A stretch of DNA of 64,000 nucleotides from Tenrec ecaudatus (Eukaryota > Chordata > Mammalia > Afrosoricida > Tenrecidae): NCBI RefSeq assembly GCF_050624435.1, contig NC_134539.1, forward strand, positions 46,656,001 to 46,720,000. The letters run 5' to 3'. The position numbers and the translations under genes are program-made. Below, piece by piece: positions 33,000-45,400 of this stretch. How positions within the stretch are numbered: position 1 is the first letter of the stretch; every line of letters starts with the position of its first letter. The notes under the pieces are model-generated. The model was given only the letters and a program-made list of their open reading frames with translations. It had not been told where the DNA came from and did no database searches.

Positions 33000-35176
33000 A
33001 ACCACTGGGTGAAGCTGGGTTCTCCCTCGCCTCAGGATCCCCCTCTGTGGGGGTGTGCGCACAGAGGGTGAGGGAACCGATGAGCCGGGTGTTTTATCAG
33101 ACAGTGTCCTCTCATGGCTTACTGCCCCCCGGCCCAAGAAGGCAGCCACTTGGGGAAAACTAGGACTATGTGGAAGGTGAAGAAAGGGAGGGGGCTTGTA
33201 AAGTCAGATTCCAGAGTCCTGGCTTGGGGCACTGGAAAGCAGATGGTGTGGACCGAAAGGGGGACGCCCAGGAGAAGGGGGCCCTGTGTGTGTGCGAGAG
33301 GGTGTGCCGTGCCGGGTGGGGAAAAGACTCCCTTGGGGCGCCTGCCTGTGAGGGCATTCAAGTAGGTGAGCCGGAGGGTGGGGTCGAGGGAGAAGGCGTC
33401 CGAGCCTAGCGCCCCTTGCTTAACCTCTCACAGGGGCCTTCTGACCAAGCACAGCGTCCGGTACGAAGACACCTGACAGGCCTCTCGGTGCTCTGATGAC
33501 CCATCCATCCATTCCTTAGCTGCCTGTTCCCTGAGCCCCGTGAGACTCGGCAGGATGGGCCTTGAATGAATGCCTACTCTGTGTCAGGCCTCGTGTGCGG
33601 GGGTGGGGTGTGTGTTCATGCCTGACCCTTGGGGTGTGGGGCATTAGCACCCCCTGGCCAGGGACGAGGAAACCTCGCCTTGGCGTCTCCTGCAGAGTTA
33701 AGCAGGTACAACTTGCAGGTGCTAGAGTCAAATGTTTCCTGTGAACCCAAAGCCCGTGCCCCTGATGATGGGCAGACAGCGAGGAAAGGCCCCAAAGCCA
33801 CTGCTACGGAGCCGGTTCTCACGCAGAGCAGCCCCCAGCACGGAGCAGAAGGGCTCGGTGAGCGTCCGAAACAGCACCTTAACAGGCACTGCAGCTTCCT
33901 CCTTCTGGGGAGCGGACTAACCACCCCCAGCACCCCGGGGCTCCTCCATACATGTTGGACAACAAACAAACACGTTCCCCCATCCCAACAAATGCCTTCA
34001 GTGGACGATGAGAGGGTATGACTCGGTCAAGTAAGAAGAGAGACAAACCACAGTTTGGGGTGAGGGAGTGGTTCATGGGGGGTAGTATAAAGGAGGGCAA
34101 GCCCAGCAGGTGCCTTGCAGGGTCCACGTGGCTGTGGACCTCTGGGGCTGGACTCGGGAGATAGGCAATCTCTGCTTGGAACAGCAAAGGCCAGAGCTGC
34201 TCACCTGGACTGAGTCCTCATCCGAAGGACTGGCAGTACTGGTGAGGAAGAGATGGGGAGCTAACAACCAAGGGCCCCAGGCCACCTGAGGATTCGTAGT
34301 AGAAAAGAGGAAGCAGGTCCTGGTTGTGCAAGCACAGGCTCCTAACCACCCACAAATGATGAGGTAAGTTTCCAGGGTCAGAGATTGGAAGGGGAGTGCC
34401 GGACTCCCAGAGATGGAAATCTCCAGGGCAGGAAGCGGGTGGTGGTGGTGGGCCCAGCCAGGACAGGCTCCCTTAGGATGGAAGGGCAGGGAGACAAAGC
34501 CACCCGCAGGGTCACTCCCAAGCAGAGCTCAGATGAGCTCAGGTAAGGGAGAGGGAGGAGAGGACGTCATGGGGGTAGGATGGCGGGGAGCAGCCAGAGG
34601 AAGGTGAGGCGCCTGGAGGCACAGAAAGGGCCTTTTCTGCCCAGCTGTACCGAGCAGGGGCTGCTACCGAGAAGGGATCATCTGTCCCTGCTCCTGGGAC
34701 AACAATCCACTCCTGTTGAGGCGCCCTTTTCTCTGAGGGGAAGGAGCACCTTCCAGCTGGAAAGGGGAAAGAGAACTACAGAGCCGGCCCTGAGCGGCCC
34801 TGAATGGAGCCGGGCGTCAGCGCTGCGGCACTGCACTACCTTTTCGTGTAAAGGTCTTCTGAGACCGGAGAGTGGGCACCCGGGAACCACTCCTGAAAAC
34901 ACCTGGGCACCCCGGAAGCAGGAGAACAAGGGCCCAAAGCAGAAAAGGGCAGTAGGGCTTTCAGAGGAAGAGATGGGTCGATTTCTGCAAACCAAGGCAG
35001 TGAACTTGGTGTCTGTTGGGGAGACAATACCGAGTGGCCCAGATCAAGGTCGGCAAAGCCCGGGGGCGGTGGGTGGTACGTCAGGAGGGTGCACCAGCTC
35101 TGAATGCTGCTGAGCCTCAGAAGGGGAAAGGGTGCTTTCCTTTCGATATTTCTGATGGTGCCATGGAAGGAGTCAC

Positions 35177-35177
<1 letters not shown>
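33000..35177. other. PTPN3: PTPN3 intron, no further feature
   Basis: G/C-rich intronic sequence between the exon at 32862 and the GA array. Apart from SINE scraps near 33918 and 34310, nothing recognised. Confidence 0.5.
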
Positions 35178-35231
<54 letters not shown>

Positions 35232-35263
35232 AGAGGAGGGAGGGATGGAGAGGGGGAGAGAGG

Positions 35264-35294
<31 letters not shown>

Positions 35295-35371
35295 AGGGAG
35301 GGAGGGAGGGAGGGAGGGAGGGAGAGGGAGAGAGGGAGAGAGGGGGAGGGGGAGAGGGAGAGGGGGAGAGG

Positions 35372-35426
<55 letters not shown>

Positions 35427-35556
35427 AGAGGAGGGAGGGATGGAGAAGGAGAGAGGGGGGAGGGAGAGAGGGGGGAGGGAGAGAGGGGGGAGGGAGAGAG
35501 GGGGGAGGGAGAGAGGGGGAGAGGGGGAGGGGGAGGGGGAGAGGGAGAGGGAGAGG

Positions 35557-35595
<39 letters not shown>

Positions 35596-35798
35596 AGAGG
35601 AGGGAGGGATGGAGAGGGAGAGAGGGAGAGAGGGAGAGAGGGGGGAGGGAGAGAGGGCGAGAGGGAGAGGGGGAGGGGGAGAGGGAGGGGGAGAGGGGGA
35701 GGGAGAGAGAGAGAGAGAGAGAGATCCAGAGGAGGGAGGGATGGAGAGGGAGAGAGGGAGAGAGGGCGAGAGGGGGAGGGGGAGAGGGAGATGGAGAG

Positions 35799-35872
<74 letters not shown>
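35178..35872. repeat. GA-rich complex satellite-like array, ~695 bp
   Basis: Purine-only (GA)n and (GGGA/GAGGG)n blocks in the PTPN3 intron between the exons at 32862 and 37487. The array is not a plain microsatellite. A non-repetitive anchor starting GATCCAGAGGAGGGAGGGAT recurs at 35227, 35422, 35591 and 35723, giving a higher-order structure with spacings of 195, 169 and 132 bp. Open frames of Arg/Glu or Ser/Leu repeats through it are an artefact of composition. Assembly length is likely unreliable here. Confidence 0.97.
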
Positions 35873-35875
<3 letters not shown>

Positions 35876-37102
35876 TATGAATAAACTGGTGTCATGTGCT
35901 GACTCTAATAGACAAGAGCATTTGCTTAGAATTTAATAACACCTTTTTCTGGGTCACCTTTGAATCTTCACATCTAGCTTTTCTCTATGGCAGGTAATAT
36001 GAATGAGATATCCACGTAAGGATGTATTATTGAGAGAGAAGTGATTAAAGCTGAAAGGTTGAGTCACTTTGTACAGACGCGGCAATCACAGTGCATACTC
36101 GGGTGAGTGCTGCCGATGCTGGTGTTACCACTGCTCCTAGATGCTGCTTCTGTAATGCTGGTTTCGTGCCAAGCACTCCTCCTGGCTCCCTGGGCGAACT
36201 CCCCCACAAGCCCATGACAATCACAGTCCCATGCTTCCCAGAGAGGTGTTTTCATTTGCACCGGTCAGGAATTTAGGAAGTGAGAGAGTCAGGTTTTGAA
36301 CCTGGTAGCCTGCCCCTCCCCCCCATCCCCCTGCCGTCTTGGCTACTGTGCCATTGAAGGAGACTGCAGCAAGGATTTCAGAGAAAAGAGGATCCAGGTT
36401 TCCCCGAGTTCCACATCAGTGTCCAAGTAACCTAGTTGTGGGCATCGTGAGGCGGAGAGGGGAGCTTCTTTGGTATGGATTTCAGCTTTGGAGGAACGAC
36501 TAGGGATTCTGAGGGGAGCAGCCCCAGAAGAGGCCCTGGAGGTGCTCTAGCAGAGGGAGAGGCATCTTCGGGGGACCCCGTAATGTCACAGCCCTTGTAA
36601 TCTGTGGGGCTCTGCAGAGCTGGTGATTCTAACTGTGGGGCTTTGGGTGAGAAGGTCAGTTGATCTCAAATTCAGTCCCTGCCCACGCCAATCCCAGGCA
36701 TCCTGACTTGCAACATTCCAGACTAGAGACTCAGCGAGGGCCTAGGGAAAGCGGCTCTCAGCCCTTCAGAGTAGGCGGTTCAAGAGTCATGTAGATGTCA
36801 TTTTGGGATGTCTTTCAGGAGCAGCAATGATGACGGCATTTAGTGGTATCCAGAAGTCAGGGGGTTCCTGATACAAGGCTCCCTGGCACAGTGACCACAC
36901 TGACTTCCCTTGTGTGATCAGGGATTTGGTCCTGTGGCAAACGCACATCTGCTACACACGTGTGGAACCTGCCACTCGCTGACCTCTTGTGCATCAGGCT
37001 TAGCTGGGACACATGCAGACGTTGTCAGAGGTGGTAACTTCTCTATGGTTGAAGGAGAGGTAAGCTGGCATTCATCCTGTTCCTCCCAGGTCTTGTTCTT
37101 GG

Positions 37103-37204
37103 CCTGGGTCAGCAAGGCCACTGCAGCTACACTGCTCTGGTTTAGGGCTAGTTTAGATTTCCTGAGTCTCAAATGCCAATTTGGAAAGAAGCAAAGAGCT
37201 CACC
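37103..37204 (+). repeat. Unnamed ~100-bp repeat, copy 2
   Basis: See 26420-26516. Begins near GGTCAGCAAGGCCACTGCAG and ends GAAGCAAAGAGCTCACCT, roughly 70% similar by eye. Confidence 0.55.
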
Positions 37205-37486
37205 TCTGAGGAAGGGACGGTGAGGAAGGGGAATGGCTTGGGGCCAGGAGTGGGAGTTCTGTCTGATCATTCTTTGTGGGGAAGGCTGGGAGGAGGGCAA
37301 GAGGGAGGTGACACAGAGCTCCCAGCCCCTGGAGGTGCCCATCAATGGCTCTGAGCAGGAGGCCATGGGTTACGGAGGAGGGGTTGAACTGGGAGACCTT
37401 GAAGACACTTGCCAGCCCTGAGATTCACCTTCCACTAAATGCCAGCTGACACCACACACATCTGAATTGGAAATCAAGCCACTTAC

Positions 37487-37633
37487 CCGACCTCGCTCGG
37501 TGAGTGTTGTCAACATGACGATGAGTGATAACTTCTGATCCCAAACGACTTGCCAAAATTGTGCACAGGTATGTGGCAGGGGTCCCTGAGTGGCAATGTA
37601 CTTGTTCACAAGGTTAGCAGCAGGAATTTCCAT
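37487..37633 (-). CDS. PTPN3: PTPN3 exon: TQGP motif, phosphatase core (147 bp)
   Basis: Forty-nine codons in phase 0: [40 protein letters not shown] and LTTLTERGR. It contains PTP motif 3 (YIATQGPL) and the [15 protein letters not shown] core helix and strand. Splice sites are TTGCCAG|ATG and CGG|GTAAGT. The intron on the 5' side carries a 51-bp sequence (37689-37739) that occurs again at 38963-39013. Confidence 0.97.
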
Positions 37634-37688
37634 CTGGCAAGAGATCAAGGCATTAGAAATCTGTTACCACCACGAGGCGGGCAGGGAA

Positions 37689-37739
37689 CTGGATCTGAGA
37701 CTCCCACTTGGTAAGGGACAATTCACTCCAGAATAAGAT
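37689..37739 (+). repeat. 51-bp direct repeat, copy 1
   Basis: Begins CTGGATCTGAGACTCCCACT. It matches 38963-39013 with three mismatches. It lies about 56-106 nt upstream of the acceptor of the exon at 37487-37633, in the same intron as copy 2. Confidence 0.9.
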
Positions 37740-38727
37740 CCGTATCAGTTGGCAGCAAATGAGAAAAATAAAGGCAAACAGGATTTTAACGCCCTTGAAA
37801 GAGCTGGACAATGCTCCAGCAATAGCCTGTGAAGCAAAAATGTACGTATGCCCCGCAGCGGCCAGTCGCCAGAAAGCAGCTCCCAGGTGGTGCGGTTGTA
37901 AATGCCTCCCAGTGCTCTGAAATCTAACAGGCCATTCCTGTATTTTCAGTAATGCACAGCAAACTCCATGTCTGGTCTTTCTCGATGCAGGTCTTCTGTC
38001 CACATCTGCTTACATCCCGTTGAAGCATAAGGCTTGCAGGCACGTGCCGTCAACAACGGGGGCACGCTACCTTCTGCACGGCTTCCAGAGCTGCCACCAT
38101 TACGGCGGCCAGTCTTGACAGGGACCTTCCTGGCCCTGTTCTGCCTTGCTCGGCTTGTGCTTTTGGCTCTCTGAATGGAGTCTTTTCTACAAGGGAAAGC
38201 TCAGAACTTGCTGAGCTCTGGAGTGGTGTGCAGTTCGCTTATCCTGCCCTGGGGTTGGGAAACTGAAGGTTGGTTAGTGGTTGGGTCTCTGGTGTCCCCA
38301 GCCCTGGTCTCAGGCCCCAATGGGTGATGGGACAGTTTGGTTTTGCTGCCTGCATCATCTCAACACCATTTTCACACCAGCGGGGGCATCCAGCCGAGGG
38401 TCAGAGAACACTACCATTCTTGCTGAGTTAGTTGGACCGCTGATCAGACCCACATTTCCCAGGGCAGGCCATGATACTCTGCGCCACCTTGAGACCTCAC
38501 ACCGAGAAATATCACCTGTCCTTTGAGAGCAGGAGCTGGAAAAGCTACAGCTTGAGGGACAAAGCTGCTTTAGTAATTACTGAGCTAAGGATGGTCTGCA
38601 CATATTTAAATGCCTGCATTTTCTCAACGACTATAAACAACCACACCAGCCTACTGAGTTAACCCGCACTCTTGGTGAGTCCTGTGAGTCAGTCAGCCTG
38701 GGCTCCACCGGGTGTCAAATGGTTGCT

Positions 38728-38837
38728 TTTGGAAGGAATGGCCAGGTCTTTCCTCCGAGTGCCTCCAGGTGGGCTAGAACGGCCAGCCTATGTGGTTAGC
38801 AGCTGAGTTCCTTAACCATTCGCATTGCCCAGGGACA
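38728..38837 (-). mobile_element. AfroSINE head-side fragment
   Basis: Reverse: GGCCAGGTCTTTCCTCCGAG, GTTAGCAGCTGAGTTCCTTA, ACCATTCGCATTGCCCAGGG. A related scrap is at 44985-45058. Confidence 0.65.
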
Positions 38838-38962
38838 TTGAAGTGGTCATTTAAGTAACCACAAATACCTTCCACTTTGCTTCCCGGCCTGCAAAGACCA
38901 CGGTTCACTAATGGGCTAGATGAACAAACCGAGGTAAGAGAGGCCCCGGGATGAGGAATCAC

Positions 38963-39013
38963 CTGGATCTGAGACTCCCACTTGGTAAGGGACACTTCAC
39001 TCCAGGCTAAGAT
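38963..39013 (+). repeat. 51-bp direct repeat, copy 2
   Basis: Second copy of the 37689 sequence, 1.27 kb away in the same intron. No known repeat family was recognised. Confidence 0.9.
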
Positions 39014-39149
39014 TACCTGCTCTGTCTGGGTAACATACGCAAGAGAGACTTTAATCTTCTTTTAAGGCAGGGTGTCTGTCTATCACGGCAGGGGGCGGGA
39101 AAACACACTGAGAGAGTGGCACAGGACCATCAGCCAGGGGCATGCGGCC

Positions 39150-39290
39150 CAGAGTCCCAGTGTGGATCCTACCTCTTGTGAGCTTTCGCAAATGACTTCA
39201 TCTCTCTGAACCTTAGCTTTATCCTCGATAAAACCAAAGTATCCGCTCTGCCTGGCCTCCTGTGAGGGCTGAAGTGAGTCTGTCACCAGG
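39150..39290 (+). mobile_element. MIR
   Basis: GCAAATGACTTCATCTCTCT, then GAACCTTAGCTTTATCC: the MIR 'cctctctgagcctcagtttcc'-type stretch. It lies 110 bp from the PTPN3 exon at 39401. Confidence 0.65.
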
Positions 39291-39400
39291 GCAGCCGGTG
39301 GCCACCATCACACACAACACAGGCCATCACGGTACTCTCTCCATGTGCATAATCGGTGCGCGCCTGTAGACGCGGCTATCGCATACGGTTCCCAACTTAC

Positions 39401-39462
39401 GTTCACGTAACTGGCGTTAATATAGTCTTCGCTTCCCTGCAGCAATACCCGGGTGGTATCAT
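39401..39462 (-). CDS. PTPN3: PTPN3 exon: phosphatase motif DYINASY (62 bp)
   Basis: Begins with two bases completing the Tyr codon, then encodes DTTRVLLQGSEDYINASYVN in phase 0 to the donor AAC|GTAAGT. DYINAS(Y/N) is PTP motif 2, part of the conserved core near the active site. The acceptor is CCCCCACAG|ATG. Exon length and phases fit both neighbours exactly. Confidence 0.96.
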
Positions 39463-39757
39463 CTGTGGGGGAGAGAGCATTTTTACTAATTATTCGGAGT
39501 GTTATTTTTATCATACGGAGTGCACACGGGTTTCTCTCCCAGCCCCATCTGCAGCGCCCGCCTCGTTAGCATAAACACTGCTCCCCAACTGTTCCCGGTC
39601 TGAAATGGCGGCAATAAAGACTGGTGTTTACAGACACTGAGGATCTTTCCAGAACACCAGACAATCTGCTTTAAAGAGGGAAACATTCTCTCTCTCTCTG
39701 GGTGTGTGTGTGTGTACAGTGTAGGGAGGGAATAAGGCATTTGCTCTGCATACTCAC

Positions 39758-39848
39758 AAGGAAGCACGTCTTTGTATCGGTTTTTGTCCAAGTTTTGAGG
39801 CAGCTTTGCAAACGTGATGGCTAGGCCAGGCTTCTTTCTGTAGAGTTG
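39758..39848 (-). CDS. PTPN3: PTPN3 exon: KNRY substrate-recognition loop (91 bp)
   Basis: Encodes [20 protein letters not shown] and [10 protein letters not shown], plus the first base of the Tyr codon that ends [14 protein letters not shown] is PTP motif 1; its Tyr stacks on substrate phosphotyrosine and sets the depth of the active-site cleft. The acceptor is TTATGTAG|CAA and the donor CCTT|GTGAGT. The intron on its 5' side is 12.4 kb, the longest complete intron in the window. Confidence 0.96.
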
Positions 39849-41916
39849 CTACATAATAAACAGAGAAAGATTAAAAATAAAAAGTCAACTATGCAGGGGG
39901 TGTGGTACAGACTCTAGTCAAGAACACAACCCCCACCAAATCTTAAAATTTAAAAGTTGATTTTTAGTTGCATACGAAAAGAAACCTCCCCAACAGAAAA
40001 TTTTTAATTCTATGGGAAACAGACTAAATTCTAAAGTGATTAATTTTTAACATGAAGATGGTGGCGGGGAGTCACAGGGGCGCACGAGTCACTGACATAA
40101 TGGATCATGATACGTACAGCCATGTCTTATGGAGGGCTATTTGACAACCGCTAGAAGCAAAAAGAGAAATCAAAACAACCACAAAGAATTCTGCCTCGAA
40201 ATTCGACGGACATAGCCTACTCTAAGTCCCACACGGATTTCCCCGACGCCACGGAGACCCATCCTCTTTGTGGGAGAACGGGAATAGCCCAGCTGTGATT
40301 TCAGAAGTGTGATTCCACGGGAACACACATCCATCCCAAGACGCCGTGAGCGGCCCTGAAAGAGGCATTTCCCTGCATGTGCCATCACGATGGAAACCTG
40401 TAAAAACTCCTTGTGAGTCTGCAGGCACATGGCAGACACATGGGCACAGCCCTTGATGTGAGAGCCCCATGAGCAGTGTTGACCACTGGGAGAATCGAAG
40501 GCCAGCGCTGAAGATCGCAACGGAGAGGAAGAGGTCCAGTGTTGGACTTCTTTCTACACACTGTGCCCCACAACTTGGATGACAGAGTTAGGGCGCATTC
40601 ACCCGGGCCTTTGGTAAACTCTACAGGAATGCATGGTTTTATTTTACCCGCCTTTCCCGCCCCCCCAATGTTGAAAGTGATCAACTGTGATCTACTGTTT
40701 TCTGCAGAAAGATGAGGGAAAGACCAGTAATCTCATAACCCTATGAACTTTGCATATGTTTTCTCTTGTCTATTTTTTTTCTGTGCAGACGTGTGCACTG
40801 ATATGCCTAGGCGCATGTGCAAAGCACAGGTGACCCGCGTATGGTGAGCAACACCTGTAAGAGCTGTAACTTCGTGGGGCTGCCTTGGAGCGGTTCACCC
40901 TTGACAGGGTTGCCACCTTGCCATTTTCCTCCTGCTTATTTTAGTAGAAAACATTTGTGTTTTCCTTCTCTGACATGTTTCTGGCTTATGCAGGGTCTGG
41001 CTTTCGCAGGTTTTACTGTACAGAGACATGCAGTTTTAAACAAAAACCAAGACTGAACTATGTGAGGGAACTCCCAAAAGTATGTGGGAAGAATTCCACC
41101 ATCTTTTATAGAAACCTTATTGTGAACTGAGTAAAGATTTACAGAGCAGCCCGATTCCCTCTTCCATATAACCCAGACACACCTTGTTTCATGTCACTGA
41201 TTGCCAGCCCTCCAAGCAACCCCTCACCCCCCAATCCAGTTATTCCTGGTCTCTCGTGTCCCTCATTCCTCCATTCTTCCTCATCCTTCTGAACTTTGTC
41301 CTTGGGTAAATGATGCCCCCTTGATCCTACGTGGCCAATTGCCCCAGGCATATCCCCTCCTTAGCACCCTCAATCCCCACTAAGGGCTGCCCATCAGTTG
41401 GCCAAACATGGAGCCCTGCCGGTGTGAGCAAATTCCATTATCTTTCAATCCCGTTTCCTGCCAACTTTACATTAACTTATATGTTAGCAGTTCTCATATT
41501 ATATTCAGAAGCACCTCAGTGTCTTGAGTAAAGCCAATAGATATTTCCTGGAAAAGAGAAAAAGTTTCATGACTTATTTTTCATGAAATATCACAAGCTA
41601 TACTTTGGGGAGATCCACAGAAATTACGTCCTTCGACGCACAGATCAGTTCAGTTCGGAGTAGCTGAGTGTCTGACGTTAATCTGGTCCTGGAGGCCCTT
41701 AGCATCTCGAAGAAGTCCTCGGTGAGCTACCACCCTCGTTTGGAGCCACTTTGTCTTGCTTATTGTAACAGTGTTGTATGATATATATTTCCTCAGGTCT
41801 TTAAACGGTCTCTAGACACACAATTTTTGTAGGTTTGATGATAATCTACAGTTTACCCTGATTTATTTTGACTTCTGACCCTACATTTAAGTTAGGCTGC
41901 TTTCAGTTTTTTACTT

Positions 41917-42192
41917 TTGTTAAAAATTATTTAATTACATGTATCAAGTATATGTGTACATGTTGCCATCATCATTTTCTAAACATTTACTTCCTATTCG
42001 AGCCCTGGTATCAGCTCCTCGTTTTTACCTCCCTCCCCGCCTCCACCGTCCCACCCTCGTGACCCCTTGATAAGTTATAAATATTGTTTTCATATCTTAC
42101 ACTCACTACTGTCTCCCTTCACCCACGTTTCTGCTGCTCATCCCTCCTAGGGGTGGGGTGGGTTATGTGTAGATTATTGCAATCGGCCCCCC
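41917..42192 (-). mobile_element. LINE 3' end (family A), reverse orientation
   Basis: Contains CATGTTGCCATCATCATTTT, CTTGATAAGTTATAAATATT and CTGTCTCCCTTCACCCACGT in the same order as 11205 and 23268. Its extreme tail is diverged. Confidence 0.65.
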
Positions 42193-42285
42193 CCTCAGTT
42201 TTCTACTTTTATAAATTCCTAGGCATGGCATGACTACATGAAAGCATATTTTAAAAGACGGTGACACAGAACCAAGCTGTCCTAC

Positions 42286-42496
42286 AAAATCAAAACCAAA
42301 CTCACTGTCACTGAGTAGATGCCAACTCGCAGGGACCCTCCAGAACAGACCAGAGTAGATCTGCTCCATAGGGTTTCCAAGACTGTAAACCTTTACAGGA
42401 GAATAACTCATTTTTCTCTTTCAGAGCAACTGGTGGGTTTAAACCTCTGACCTTGCGATCAGCAGCCTGACAGCCCACTGGGCCACCAGAGTCTAC
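42286..42496 (-). mobile_element. AfroSINE, full-length
   Basis: Reverse: AAACTCACTGTCACTGAGTA tail, GCTCCATAGGGTTTCCAAGA body, CTGGGCCACCAGAGTC head. Located in the 12.4-kb PTPN3 intron. Confidence 0.88.
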
Positions 42497-45400
42497 AGAA
42501 AGGCATTTATTACATGCTTCACGGGGGTAGATAGGAGTGATCTGTTTACCAAATCGTGGCCGTTAGAATCAACTGAGGAGTCTTTGAAATGTGAACATTA
42601 CCCGCCCGCCCCCCTGGATCTTTGCAATTCTTGTCTCTTGATAAGGTAACCAGACATCCCCATTTTTAACACCTTTTCCCGCATCCCGCGGCGTTTTAAA
42701 AAAGTCCCGATTTTTGGAAAGAATGCACGACAAGCTAGGGTACACGGTTTTCGGCTGCCATGTGGCTCTTTTGTCAGGATATGAGTTTTATCAATGGTGT
42801 CCCACTTTACCAATGTTAAAATCTGGCCACCTGATGTCTTGTTTCCTAAGTCAGCTTCAGTTGGAGACTAGTCCCGTGGCAACACAGTCCTACAGTCACT
42901 CACCAAACGCTGCGAACGTCCAAACGACAGGCGCTCAGCAGCTGAGTGTCTTTAGGATTTCACTTTACGATGATCGAGCAGCACTAAACAACTGCTTAAG
43001 TAAACAGCTGCAGGTTTTAATGGGCTCTCCACACTCCTTCTAGAAACAAATTCATGATTTATTGGAGGGTTTTGGTTTGGCTCCAGCAGGAGGAGGGGGT
43101 CCGAGTCAAACTTCCCTAAATGGCATCTCGGTTCTAATTGATCAACTGCCTAGAGATGGAATCCAACGACATGAACCCCATCAGTCAAGCTGATCTGGAA
43201 GTAAAGACATTTCTCTCTCTAAACAACAAAAATGTAAATGCAACCAACGTGAGATGATTGAGCAGAAAAGCGGAGATCTAACTCTCTAATGCCGGTACGA
43301 TTTAAAATGTATCTCGGTGACGTCAGCAGGGACAGGACTAGGCAGCACTAAGATGCATTTTGAACTAATGTACTATGGCAATGAACACATGTCCTTCCCA
43401 ATGTTCACAGACAGGTGTGTCTAAAGATCCACGTCCGCGAGGTTGACCTGCAGAAAACTGTGCTTAAGCTAGCAGCAAACTGCAAGCCATGTCCACATTC
43501 CTAAAAAGAAGCGTTGACTTGCATGGTGACACCGTTGTCCCACAGAACTCTGTGCAAGTAATAACAAAGGGGTCAAGCAGACGGAAAGCACAGGCCTGGA
43601 AGAATGTTCATGCGTCCATTTCCGAGTGCAAAATGCAAGTTACAGAAATAGGCTCTACAGGGGAGTTCCCATTTATACACACATGGGCATCCGTGCACAG
43701 GTGCATGCAAGTATGGGGTGGCCCGCGCTCCCGGGAGATGTGTGAACGATCACAAGGAGGAAACAGCAGGGGCTGGGAGGTCAGGATACATGTCCACCGG
43801 GGTCATTTCTGAATGACCTCATTACCAGAATCATGATCACCACCATTTCTTAAAGCCCAACAACGGAAAAGACAAGGAGAGCTACAGCCCAGGCAGCCTG
43901 TTTAGAAAATTATCAGGAGAAAAAATTGGTGTGATGAAAAGCTGGTTGAACAAATCAAAGAGAGGTGTTCCCTTTGGGCCTCTGGCAGGTCTGACAGTCC
44001 CCTCGGATTTGTGGACGCCTTGCCAAGTCTGGCCCCGGGGCCCCTTTCTGCGGAGTGCTCGCTTCCTACTCACATCCTTCCCGTCTGGATCAGGGTTCAG
44101 AGTTGGCTGGCAATCTGGGGGCCTGCCTGCAGGCTGTGCCTGAGGATCCCACTCAGAATGAGGGCTCAGAGGAGAGGTGGGGGAACACAGGTCTTTCTGG
44201 AAATGCCAAAGGGACTGAGGAGAGTGAGTTGAAGGCTTTATTATAGTGGTCAGACAGTGAGCCATAGAACTCTCTGGAAAGATACGATTTGCTCGGCTTA
44301 GTTCCCTGACTGCAGGTGTGTGAGGCAGACGGGCCTCCCTAGAATGAGTGATCAGGGGGCTGTGAAGCAGGCTCATGGGACAAGACACTCAGCTGAATAG
44401 CAAGTCCCACGTCCTAAAATGCTTTGTTAGCATCCTACCTAAGCAGCTCTGGGACGAAGGGGAAGTGATAGAAAGGCTGGCTGGGAGGAGTTGCTGCTCA
44501 GGAACAGTTGTGTTTACATCACAGCATCAGTATCACCAGCTCTGACCTTCACAGACAAAATACTGGAGCAGCAGGGGCTGGGTTTCTCTGGAGCAGTCTG
44601 GTGCGATAGGTAAGCAGACACGGCTTCCCAGCTTACATGTGTATGATGAAAATAAGGTATCTGATAAACACAGGGCACCAGCCACAGATGTGGAATCTCA
44701 AAACACCCCTCGGATGAGGCCATCAGACATCCAGCTGATTCCAAGCCGTGGATGTGGGCAAGGCCCAGCCCAGCGGATAGAGGAGAACGGAATTCTCGAA
44801 GGAATTCTGGAGGGCTGAGAACTCCAGACCAGTACCAGTTACTGCTGAGTCAGAGCAGAACTGCACCCCAGGGGGCTTCTTGAGGTTTGTTTTTAAAACT
44901 TATTGCTGCGATTTTAGTGAGGTTTAGAGGAGTAAATTGACACCCCCCTCGCCTTCATAGTCCATGCACAGCTTGTCTCATTCCACAGGGATCCGATGAG
45001 TGATTTTTTTGGAAGTCGATGGCCAGGTCTTCCTTGCTGAGGCACCTCCAATGGGCACTGCCCTCCACTCACTCTGTTACTGCCCGGGCATATTATCTGT
45101 TGACATCACCCACGGACTCGGAGAACCCCAAAGAGAGGGAACAAAGTGGTGGGGGGGGGGCAGGAAATGAGACTGGGCAATGAAGCAAAAGGCCTTTCAT
45201 GCCAGCATCGTGCCCAGCCCACAGGAGGTTCTCAGCGACAATCTGTAGGGTGAAGGATGACTGGAATCTGCTTTGAAAAAGCGAGCTACCCACAGGAAGA
45301 AATCACAAGAGGTGACAATCAGCTTGCAGGAGAGGTGCCGCTGTGTGCATACAATTAAAGTGAATGGGGGTCCCTTCCCAAAGGCTCCGAGTACAGTTTC

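Noticed and set aside
35016..35936. Open frames of 250-306 codons on both strands
   Set aside because: They are translations of the GA-rich array (Arg/Glu/Gly or Ser/Leu/Pro repeats); open only because of composition.
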